Assembly (NCBI RefSeq): GCF_035222275.1 | Contig: NC_085881.1 | Coordinates: forward strand, 992,001-1,056,000 | DNA: 64,000 nucleotides | Direction of reading: 5' to 3' | Origin: Podospora bellae-mahoneyi | Taxonomy: Eukaryota > Ascomycota > Sordariomycetes > Sordariales > Podosporaceae | Shown: positions 21,298 to 32,523 of the stretch, piece after piece | How positions within the stretch are numbered: position 1 is the first letter of the stretch | How the letters are laid out: each line of letters starts with the position of its first letter | Made by a program: the position numbers and the translations under genes | The notes under the pieces: model-generated | Databases searched by the model: none | Told to the model about the DNA's origin: nothing | What the model saw: only the letters and a program-made list of their open reading frames with translations

Positions 21298-24200
21298 ATG
21301 AACGCCAACCATCCGCCAGAGCTCCGCACTGGGCTGCAAATGAGCACAACCGGACCAGACGTACCTCCTAGTCCTGAGTCTTGTTGCTTCACTACCGCAC
21401 CAGTTGGCTTGCCAGATTTCGGTGAGGGTGTCTCGACCGTGCCTTCATCGAGCAAGGCATACCAGGATGCTCTGCAGAACCTGTCGGCCAGCCATCCTCC
21501 CTGGCTTGACGAAGCCGCTCCTCTGTCTTACTTTACGCCCGGGCTTGTTGGGTCCCGTGAAGGCTCTCCGAGAAGCTTCCTGTCACATCCATCGGTACAA
21601 AAGCCTCTACCAGTCGTTCCGGAAACAAGACGGAAACCTGATCCAGAAGCTGGTCATTCTGGTGGTGGAATTCAAGGCAGGATATGCATCGATCCCCGAA
21701 TGCATCCGACGAAGGCCCACGCGAAACTTCATCATCCAGGATTGCTGAAAGGAGCCGATTTTTGTGATGCCGGGGTTGAATGCGCTCCTATCGAGCCAAT
21801 CGAGTCACCTGAAAAAGACAAACGCTTGTTTCCGTTCGGCGATTTCTTTGATGATTCTTCAGACGAAGAAGGCCCCGTCGTCGGCTACCGCTTCCGCAGA
21901 CTCACCGGTGGTGACATTTGCAGAGAAAGAGTAGACGTCTCCAACCACAAACACTCTGGTCACAGCTCAGCCCTCAAAGTACGGCCTGCTCTGGGTGTCA
22001 CGGCATTCAATCTTTCCGATTACGAACAACGTCAGCCGTATCATGGGGTGTCAAAGGTCCGCACACTAGCTGATATTCCCCCCATCAAACTTCTTAATCC
22101 GCCACTGGAAATACCGTTGCGGGACAGCAGCTTGGCAGACCCTGGCCAAGTTTGTGATGACCTCGCACCCGAGCAGACAGAAGCCCGTTCCGATCCATCC
22201 CGGCCCTCCAGCGAATATTCATCGCGCTCGAGTTCCCGGCATTTAGGCGATATGTTGCTCTATGGGGAAGGGCCGCCATCCCATCAACTTGCGGATTCCG
22301 CCCAGTCCATGATCTCGGACGGGACTGTATTCAGTCCATTTGAATCGGGTCAACCTGCTGTAGGAGAAATCTTTCATCAAGACCGCAGTCCTATCCTGGA
22401 CGAGACAGCTGTGCTGAGCGATGCTGAACCGGCTAACGCACCTGAAGAGACGTTGTGGGCCAACGGCAGGTCATTCAGTCAGAATGAGGATCCGATACTA
22501 CGTCCATTAGAGTGTGGGTTTCCCACTGTCCATCCATGCTCTTGTGTTGTGCCGAAGGTCCAGCCGTCTGCTGAAGATCTTCTGGGTGTTGGGCTTTATC
22601 CCTTGGTCGAGTCTCCAAGAACCAAGTCAAGTGCGGAGAGAAGAACAAGGACTCGTCGAGCAGAAACGGCGCCCGAGTTGGCTGCATACTAGGAATCAAC
22701 TTCTGAGGTAGCCAGGGACTCGGATGTAGAGTTGTCAAATACAAGCAAGAAGGTTGGCGAGCTCCATATTCGTCATGATACTGGGCATTCTACTAACACT
22801 TCTCAGGCATCTTCTGTTGATCCTCGCCGTGCGACTACGACCACCGTTTCGTCAAACTCGGGGGATGGTCCTCGCTCAACCGGAATAACAACCCCAAGAA
22901 ATTTGGACCTCAGTCGTCTGGCCTCGTTCTTCCGTGACCTCACCAAGCCGTATGAGACGTACCAGTCCAAGTTGACTGAATTACCCGCAAGGGAAAATAC
23001 GGTAGAGTCTGTTGAGGGCAATCAGCCAACGTCTCCCGTCTCGGGAAGGATCAGGAACCTCACTGGTAATTCCACCGCGTCAACATCCTTGGATACGCGG
23101 TTCAAGCGCACTGTGTGTAACATGGAACAACTGCTCAACAAAGCCATGGATTTGGCAAATCAAGCTGTTGACCAAGATGACCACCAATGTCTCGATATGC
23201 TTGGAACAGTGGACCATGAAGCAGACTCTCACAACTCTCCACCAAGTGTGCACGAGAGCCTACCTAGCGTCTACGAGTCGAGTGACGATGAACAGCCGCC
23301 GCCTCCTCCTCCTCCTGTTTACAAAAGATCGATCGAGAAGGTTGCTACGCCACGTTCTTCAATCAAGCAGCCTCCTCATGTCCCCAAACATCATAGGTCA
23401 GCTCCTGGTATGCGCAGTAGGAACGTCAGAATCGAGATTCCCAAGAGGGTCACGAGCCTCAGGAAGCTCAACGCTGGTATGGTACATGTCCCACTATCAG
23501 ACCTTCAACGGAGTCGATTTCAGGAGTTGTCGCCCCCAGTGAGCCCGCTCACGCACGCCCCTTCCAGACCAGACGATCACGGTCAGACAGATTCTCTATC
23601 TGAACAAGGCTGCATCTTGATGAGTAGAGGGTCCAAGAAGGTCAAGAAGTGTCGCAGTTGCCGCCGTCTTCCTTTGCTCAACCATCGCTTCAGCTTCTTG
23701 TGTGCAAAGGAAGAGGATGTTCCTCTTAAGGATACTCGTTCAAGACCTGATGCCAAGCTGCGACCCGCCGGAAAGTCAATTTCGGGAAAGATACGAAAAT
23801 CAAACTCTTGGAGCTTCGATGGTGCTGCTGACCATCGTCCTGATGATTCAATGGAGGACATTCTGCTCCATGAGACGGATGGAGCTGGGCCGTCGGCCGA
23901 GAGATCATATCCGGCCAAAGATGACCACTTTGAGCAAGATGATCCTCACCCCGAGAATGGTACCGACAGCAGACGCATCAACCTTCGTGGCAAGGCACAC
24001 GTCAGTCTCAGAGGCTATCAGGGCTTCAGCCTCGCTCGTGCATATCGACGCCATCCCATTGCTCGCGACTGGTCTACGGTCCGGAAACGTTTTGTGGCGA
24101 CGGTTGCATGCCTGAGTACGGCTGTCATTGGTGTTCTTATCGGCATCTATGCTGGTATGGTGCCTTCGATACAGTACATGATTGCTGACCTGCAACACTA

Positions 24201-26403
24201 CGCCATTCTCGGCAATGTTTTCTTCTACATTGGTCTCGCCATCCCCAGCTTCTTCTTCTGGCCGTTACCTCTTCTTCATGGCCGGAAGCCCTACATCCTG
24301 TCGAGTTTGGTCTTGGCTATGCCTCTCCTCTTTCCCCAGGCCATCACGGTTAGCCAGCCTCGGTCACCCTATGTCAGCACCTGGAGATGGGCTCTGTTGA
24401 GTTCTCGTGCCTTCATGGGCCTTACCCTGGGCTTTGCTAGCATGAACTTTCACTCCGTATTGACTGATCTGTTTGGGGCTTCGTTGATGAGCGGCAACCC
24501 GCACCAAGAGATTGTTGACAAGCATGACGTGCGAAGACACGGAGGAGGTATGGGTGCTTGGTTGGGGCTCTGGACATGGTGCTACACTGGCTCTCTTGGA
24601 ATTGGGTTCTTGCTTGGGGCCGTCATCATTGACAGCGCAAACCCATCATGGGGATTCTACGTCAGCATCATCCTCATCATGTTCATCCTTCTTTTGAATG
24701 TTGTCTGTCCCGAAGTCCGACGCTCCCCGTTCAGGAGATCCGTGGCTGAGGTCAGAAACGGCAACCGGGTTTCGAGAAGGGTGGCCCGGGGGGAGGTCAT
24801 GATGCATCGTGTCAAGGATGGTCCTACATGGTGGGGGCAAGAGGTGTACCATGGCATCTTGTTGTCGCTGGAGATGCTTCGGCAGCCTGGCTTTCTCATC
24901 ATTGCGCTCTACACGGGATGGATCTACGCCCAGGTCGTCCTCATCATTGTTCTCCTGGGTGCCTTGACGTCGAGGTCATACCAGTTGAGGTCACCGTTTG
25001 TTGGTCTCTGTGTCGCTTTCATTTCGTTCGGTGCTTTGGTGGCCATCCCGTTCCAAAAGGCAAACTTATTTTCTCGGGGTCGCCACCACCAGCAACAGTC
25101 AAATGAGGATACATTCGACAAGAAGTTCTCATGGACGTCTCACCTGCTGAGGCGGACAATTGTTTGCTTGGTGTTGCCTCTTGTGGGAGTCGCCTACACA
25201 TTTGCCTCGACCGGCCCTCCAGTTCCTCTTGAAATCCCTACACTATTCGCTACGATGATTGGTTTGCTCTCGGGTCTCGCCATCTCAGAATGCAACGGCT
25301 TGATCATGGAGACATTTGACACTTCGGATCTTCACCCGGGAATGACTGGCCGGCCACGTGGTGCCTCCAACAAGTCATCCAAACGCACCAACTACTCGTC
25401 TTTTCCCCGCGTCACAGCCGGGTTTGCAGTTTGCCACACGATTGGGTTTGTCCTGGCAGCTGTGGCTACGGCAGTGGGAGGTAATCTGCAGCGAAACCTC
25501 GGTCAGCAAGCTGCAACTGGTGTCGTTGCCGGTATTCTGTTGATCCTGACGCTCCTTCTCCTCGCGGTTCTCATTCGCTTCAAAGATGTGCAAATCATTC
25601 CCGTTTCCAAGAATCTCGAGATGGAAAAGTGGGAGAAGTACCGCAGAGAGAGCATCCGCCGTCGCTCTGAAGTGTCCGCACCTGCCACACAAAACACCAT
25701 GACCGACGCAGAGATGTGGCGGCCTCTTCTCATGGGCAATCCCTCGAGCCGCATGCGCCGTGTCAACATTCTTGAGCTGGGGTCCATGAGTCGGTGGACA
25801 GAGATTCGCAAGAAGAACCGTCTGATTGATGAGACGTCAGCTCATCTCAACCGTGCTGCTCTCGAGTCGGCAGCTACGGCCCTTGAGGAGACAACCACTG
25901 ATCTTGTCCGTCGTGTCAGCAGCCGGAGGAACAACCGGAGCCCTCCGCCACGGAGGTTTTTCACTGGCAGCCCTGGCCCTTCGGGGGCAGCAAGAAGTGA
26001 GAGTCCCATACAGCGGGCTGGGATGACGCCAAAGGCTATGGAGCTTGATTCCTTTATTGTGGTCAGACAACCACCTGTTGCTGCTACTGCTGTTCCGGCG
26101 AGTCCATCGCCACTTCCGGGCCATTCCAAGACGAGAGGCGCCGGTGATGAGTTTATGGAGCGGGAGTGTGTCATGAGGCAGACGGTGAAGGAGGAAGAAA
26201 ATGAGAATGGGAATGGGGCGCTGTTTGAGTCGAGTGATTTTTTGAGTTCGTCGGATGACCAGAAGGATGTTGTTGGGCGTGGTCGTGCGGAGATCAAGGG
26301 CAAGTTTGATGATGCGGGACATCAAGGTCATGGTCATCAGAGTCATTTTCAGGAGGAGGAGAGCGAGGGGAGGAGGAATGGGAATGAGATTCAAAGGAAG
26401 TGA
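21298..26403 (+). CDS. MFS transporter with very long disordered N-terminus; one in-frame TAG
   Basis: From ATG 21298 the frame runs 464 codons to TAG at 22690-22692. It then stays open in the same frame for 1236 more codons to TGA at 26401-26403. The first in-frame ATG after the TAG is at 23122, about 430 nt downstream, and the 143 codons between are protein-like, so a separate downstream gene lacks a good start. The first 900 or so residues are Ser/Pro/Glu-rich and disordered. From about 24070 come roughly a dozen hydrophobic segments (VATVACLSTAVIGVLIGIYA, FFYIGLAIPSFFFWPLPLLH, WLGLWTWCYTGSLGIGFLLG, PGFLIIALYTGWIYAQVVLI and others) with an MFS-like loop after the second (HGRKPYI), and a charged cytosolic tail. 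The substrate is unknown; the family looks like fungal drug/polyamine-type permeases. I found no consensus intron of suitable length that would remove the TAG. Options are read-through, a nonsense allele, or a sequence error. Confidence 0.75.
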
Positions 26404-26699
26404 AGACTGTCAGAAGGGGGTAGAGATTTTGTGATTTTATGGCTCTAGATTAGGTACCTCTATAAGTCATACTCACACTTTCACGTTTTATTTGGGAGTT
26501 GAAGAACCTATTGCCTGGCCATGAAGTGTGCTCGTCAGGTTGCTCCTTCCCTTCAGAGCTGTTGTGGCCGCTGCTGGTCCATTCATGCTCACCCAATGTG
26601 GAAAGAGGAAGGAGCGAACAAGTGGTTTATATATTAGGTCAACCATGTACTTTCCACCAGCAGCTCTGATAATCCAGCCAGGGCGCCACTAATGTGGTC

Positions 26700-26865
26700 A
26701 GGACAAATGGTCAGATTGGAGGAGCTGCTATAACCGGCCCCCCGGTCCCCCACTGGGAGTTTGCAACTGACAGCTCCCGAGTTCGATTCCGAAGTAAACC
26801 CACCGAGGGTTTCGTAGCCGGCCACCTTCAAGGGTTGGCCGGTGAGCTTTTGCTTTATTTTTTTG
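26700..26865 (+). repeat. Possible pol III-type (tRNA-derived/SINE-like) relic
   Basis: An A-box-like TGGTCAGATTGG (26708-26719) is followed 61 bases later by a near-perfect B box, GTTCGATTCC (26781-26790). A strong hairpin comes next (CCGGCCA...TGGCCGG, about 26818-26843), then a T7 run at about 26857-26864 that could end pol III transcription. No cloverleaf closes around the B box (T-stem and acceptor do not pair), so it is not a working tRNA gene. I infer a degenerate tRNA-derived element; a chance B box is the alternative. Confidence 0.25.
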
Positions 26866-29800
26866 GCGATTTCTTTGCGATTTCATTTATTTATTGTGGT
26901 TTTTGTGTAGTTGCCTAGGTGAGTGGATACCTATCACATGGAATGGGACGATGAGACTTGCTTTGTGTGTATGGTGGAAAATTTGAGAAGGGGTTTGTTT
27001 ACTTTGTGATGAGGGTATTTTGAGAGAAGAGCGAAGGTCTTGTGATCCCTCCATCTCTCTTTTATTGCTCTGTTTGATTGAGCAGTCCATCCATCTGCCT
27101 TTTGATCTGGTCCGTGACAGGGCTAACCTTTTGCTCTTGAACAACTTCATAGTAGGTGGTAGCCCTTTGTTTACATAGCTACTCCTAACCGTGGTCTGTG
27201 GTAAGGTTTTGTTGGTTTGGCAAACCACCACGTAAGGTTGTGGTTCAAACAACGTTTCATGTATTCATTCAGACCCTGCCGTCATCTCCAAGGATAGATA
27301 GATGGGCCATGATATCACCCTTCCTTTTCACTTGGTACGTTTCAACCCACACTGTGTAGAGCTAGTTCACCAAATGTACCTTCTAGTCACTACACGCTGA
27401 GTAAGAGAGAGGGATTCAGACGCCAGAGTTGAACAGCATGAAGCTAACATCTGCTCACACATGACAAATTGGCCATGTGTAAACAGGCAAAACGCTCATT
27501 CGTACATCTCGAGCAAGCAAGCAAGCGAGCTGGTTCAGGGAGCTAGGTATAGTACACCGCATCTTTGGTCTTGGTCTCGTCTTGGTCCTAGGTTTGGTTG
27601 GTTGTCTTTGTTCTTCCCTTCTTTCTCCATGCGGTGTGTCGTGTCTGGTATGCCATGCCATGCCTCTAGGGTCCTCATGATCGAGTCCAAACGATCGGAA
27701 GGGGTCCAACGTCCGTTCACGCCCATGTGTTGTTGCGTCTGCTGTGTCCCCCCCTTTTTCTTTCCAACCCCTGAAGTTGTCGTCAGCTTGCATTCAGCGA
27801 TTTCTTTCAGGGTCCAAGTTATTTTTTTTCCCACCCTCTGGCCGGGCTGGCCTGGTTGGACTTCAGAGTTCGATCGATCTGGGATTTTAGGCAGGGTCCC
27901 TCAAATCAAGTGGGCATGTCGTCATTGACCCTTGAATTTATCAAGGACGACCCTTGGGCTTGACATTCTCATGTTGAGTGGGAGGGGAAATCCAGGAATC
28001 CCATCATCCCGCCTGGTTCCACTAGGGACTGGCTTCCCTTGACTTGGCTGATTGGGTGTTAGGGATGAGATCTGAACCTTGGTTGCTGCAAGATCAAGGT
28101 CATATCGGTCCCGTTCATGGGGACACGAGGTGCGAGAAAGGCCACGAGGAGCTTGTGCCTGTGTATCGTGTTAGGTGTGATGAGGGTGGTTGACTGGACC
28201 CTAGGTGCAGATGAGGGTGGTCAGGTACGACTCTTACACGACAGTGTCAAGGGGTTTTCAAGTCGGTCTTTTGGCTTTGAACTCGGCGATGAGAGGGGGA
28301 GGGAGGGGGGGGATCCTTGTGATGATTTACTGTTGAGAGGCATGTTGATACGTGCGATTTCAGGGTCTGAGACTTGCAAGCGGTGTCAGGGACAGGATGG
28401 GATACGACGGGGGAGCAGGCCGAGTGGTGGTGGTTGACGTTGTTGTGATAATGGAATGTGTTGCTCAGTTTGGCAGGGGTCGAAGACGAGGGCGAGGAGG
28501 GGGCCCGGGACGTGCTAGATGACGGTTGCAAACTTCCCGGAATGAAGTCGTATATAATGGGCAGGAACGGCCTCGATGCTCCTTCTCCCCAACGGATCGG
28601 ACGGCTTGGTTTCTGAAAGGTAGGATTATGGAAAGAGTGATGCTTCTCCTACCGTCATTGACAGCTGAGGTTGGATTCTAAGCCGTGTATTACTCATCAG
28701 CAGAGGCTAGAAACCGGAAGTCCCTTCTTGCAGTCGATAAGGCCGCACGCGAGTATCACATTGTGACATGCATCCTGTCGTACACCTTGTGTGAGGTTGT
28801 ACACACACGAGGCCACACGGTCAATCAACGGCATCTAAAAACGCCCTCGCGGGGATTCGAAAAAGTCGGATCCTTGGCCTTGTTTATGGTTGTAACACCA
28901 CCATCGGAGTGTTCTAGAAGATCAGCAGCGTGGAGGTTTATTGGGTGCGGTTCGGATCTGGATATCTAATACTGCCTGAAACTGTTGTCAGATATTGCAG
29001 CGGCAAGTCAACGGCTAGGTAGTCATGCACGAATTTTCTATCAGAGCTTGTTCTACTCGATCAAGTCTATCACTGGTTGATCATACGTGCTAACCATCCA
29101 TCCAGAACCTCATAACACCATGACTCCCTCGAGTAAACATCCCTCACTTGACAACAGCAGGGACCTACCTGTCAAAACTGCACCCTCCCGCGGCCCGATC
29201 TTCGCATGCCAAAGAAATAGAAACCCATGTTCACATTTCCTTGGTTTTTGTAAACTTTCCCAGTCAGTCCGGGTCTTTGGATCCGGCCTCTCGTTCCCCA
29301 GCTCACCCGCCGCGCCCGTCAGTCAAAGCCGTTGTTTTACTCTGACCCGAACCACACTGGAGTGCATATGTCTGATCCAGATCCAGGGACGCATTACCCG
29401 TCCGTTTCCCAGAGCCGATCCGGGCAATTTGTTTCAATCTCTGGGATCGAGCGGCTCTTGGGGGTGCTTTTGAGACATATTATCGATTTAGACCGCCTTT
29501 TAGACGTCAGTTGTATTTTTCTTTTTCTTGCTTTCGGGGGATGCCTCGAACTTGGACACTCACGATACATCCGACAAAGACAATACAACCATTTCGTTCA
29601 CCGACATGGTAGACAGGGCAGACAAGCCAAAACACAAGAGAGGACCACAAGAGAAAAGACAGCTTCTGGACCAGAGCAGAAACACCACATTAGCCAGCAG
29701 CGGTGTGGTTGGAATCGGATCTGCTTGGCTCCCTGGAATACATGTGCATAGGGTCCAGGCAAAGCCAAACCGCCGATACGTACTCTGCAGCTGGGACCGT

Positions 29801-32482
29801 CTCCCAGCTTTCCTGCGAGGAGTTTCTGGAAGCCTTGTCAACCTGCAAAGGAAAGGCAACCCTTCGAGCTAACAGCGTCTTCCCTTGCGTCCCATGACAC
29901 GAGCCTGCCATGCTCTCGCCAGTCGTCGGACACAAGCGAGACCCTTTCCAATATGGCAAATGCAGGTTTGTCTTCTTGCTCGCCGTCTTCCATCATGTGT
30001 CATTGCGCGCTGATTGAAACACCCTATCTGATAGCTTGTTCGTCAGGTCGAGTTTGGACGGCTGATATAGGCCAACCTAGCACACAGTGTATGCAGGCTG
30101 AGCCCATATCCAGAACTGATATGTGATATCCTTCTCCCTTGGCTCCTGTCTCTTCCTCCTTTCCCGCACCACCAACACGGGGGGGCCAACGGGCAAACAG
30201 AAACAAATCGTACGCCTTGTCATGTGCGCGTGCAGCAGTAGTGTCATCTGAGGAGTCCCACTCCCCCTTCACAATCGCAATCGACATCTCGATTCTTCAT
30301 CTTGCATTATTCGATTTTCTATTCTCGATCTTACGATTTCACCCGTACCCGCCTTTTCAGCTGAGGGAGTTTGCTTTCCCAGTGGGCGGCTCTATCCCTG
30401 ACTTGGCAAGCTGCAGATTGCAGATGCAGCTGAGAGTCAAACTAGTAGCTCCAGATCGAAAAGAAAGTAGAGAAAAGGAGGATTGGGTGTTCTAGACCCG
30501 AGGAATTGTCTTGGTAGAAGACTTCTGAGCTTTCACTCAAGCCGGAGTAAGCGCGGTAAACATATTTCCAAGATTGCAAATGTTTGATGAGTGCATCATC
30601 GCCTTCTTCGAGATGATATGATGCTCCTGGTACAGTATGTGGTTGCATTTACCCCGGCGGCGTGTTGGTTTTGGCAAGCTTTTTTCCTCCATCACCCACA
30701 CACCCTCCCCCCTCCCCCCCCCCAAATGCGGCTTTTTTTTTCCTCTTCCCTCCCACTCAATGCATGCAACTGACAAACTCCATCATCCCAGAAGTTCGGT
30801 TGGGCAGAAGTGAATGAACTCGGAATGATAGCCTACGGCTCGTTGCGAGCACAGTGTGTATTTACTCCACAGATTTCGTGCCATTCCGATTCCTGCGGAC
30901 CACCACCACTGGGCAGAAACCCCGCACAGTGCACCTACCACCCCACAAGCCAGATCTCGTGACGTCAGTTGACTGACTGTTGCGGTCGAGATTAGCGAGG
31001 GGAGGAGGGAGCTTGGCAGGTAGAGGTACTTTGTTGGCGGGGTGGGGGTATTAAAATTCTCCAATCATACACCTGAGTTGCATTCATGACAGCAATTCGA
31101 CTGCGCCGCAGGGTTCAGTCAGCTTTAGGGGGAGGCGAATGATATCATTGACGATGGTTTTAGATGGATGGTTCAAAAGATTAAAAGCGGGGGATGGAAG
31201 TGATTGTTGGCTTTGATATCGACAGCTGGCCCCTGATCTGTTGGCCAAACGCTGCTCTCCAACCAGTGCGAGGGGTAACCGTTCCAGCTGTGGGTTACAG
31301 ATTGGCGCTTGCGAGCAATTCAAAGATGGAATTTTTGGGACTAGTGTTTTTAAATGCCAAAACGGTGTTGTGTGTCGGACTCCAGTTTATAGCTAGACCC
31401 CGCCCGCACGCACTGAGCAGCGCTCTCAGCCTTGCCACAGTGCGGGCTGAGGGGGGTACCTCGAGGTACACAGCTATCCGGCCGCCGCCCACCAGTCAGC
31501 CACCTAGATCGATTTCCCGTTTCTGAGTGGTGAAAAAAAGGGGGGGTTAAAGATCTGCGACCTGTCGCTTGGAGCGGGCGGGCCCTACATGAAGGAGGTT
31601 TTGACGGGGCCACGCGCGCGTGTGTGTGGAATCGAGAGAACACAAAAGTCTGTTGTGTGTTTGGCAGGTGATCGGGTGGGAGTCCAATGAGATCTCGATT
31701 AGATATGTAGATGTTTGATTAAGGCAGAGATGTTGGAATTGGGAGGTAGGTTGACGATGAGTTTTCGTTTCTTACCCTATGAAAGAAAAATGACAACAAA
31801 TCCGAAAGACAAAAACGTTCCTGCCAGGTGGGCTGACATTTTTTTTTTTTTTTTTTTGCTTGGTGGCAGAGTAGTATGGGGTGGACGAGATTTCTCTCAT
31901 GTTGCAGCTGGAATGAATTGTGATGATGCAGCTACCCGTTTCTTGTGTGTCCCAAACCTACACAACCACTCACAAAGCGCGAGCCGATGATTATCCATCC
32001 GCTTCGTCTCTCTCCAAAACCAAAGCCCGGTTCTCGGTTCTCCATCATTATCGTTTATATTTTTTTGCGTTGCGGCCGCAGCTCGAGGTCTCTCTCTCTC
32101 TCCGTTTCTCTATCATTGGGTACCACAAATAGTTGCACAATGCTGCCCAAATTTGCCTCCTTTTCTCTCCCTAAACCCGTTCCCGAACCGTGTGTACACA
32201 CTTCCCGAGCATGTGTTTCGGCCCGGGAAAACGAATAGGTAAGTGAAGTACAATCACCTGATGGTCTCGGTCCGACGTAAAGGTAGCTTTTGGTTTCTTC
32301 TTCTTAAAGAGGGGGAGGAGAGCAAGCAGTTCCACACCCACACCGGCCGGACCGCGACTTGTACTGACTATGATGAGTTGGCAAACAGGTAAGGTGGACT
32401 TGTCAGACCGTTGTACGACCTTTTCTTTTTTGCCTTTTCCTCTCTCCCTCACTTCCTCGGCTGGGTATTCTTCCGCGGACCG

Positions 32483-32523
32483 GAGGAGGAGGAGGAGGAG
32501 GAGGACGACGACGACGACGACGA
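32483..32523. repeat. GAG/GAC trinucleotide microsatellite
   Basis: Consecutive GAG units pass into consecutive GAC units. The repeat is noncoding as far as I can tell; the Glu/Asp and Val/Leu frames across it are artefacts. Confidence 0.85.

Noticed and set aside
26701-26800. Possible tRNA gene from A and B boxes
   Set aside because: T-stem and acceptor stem do not pair and no anticodon arm is visible, so it is kept only as a possible relic.
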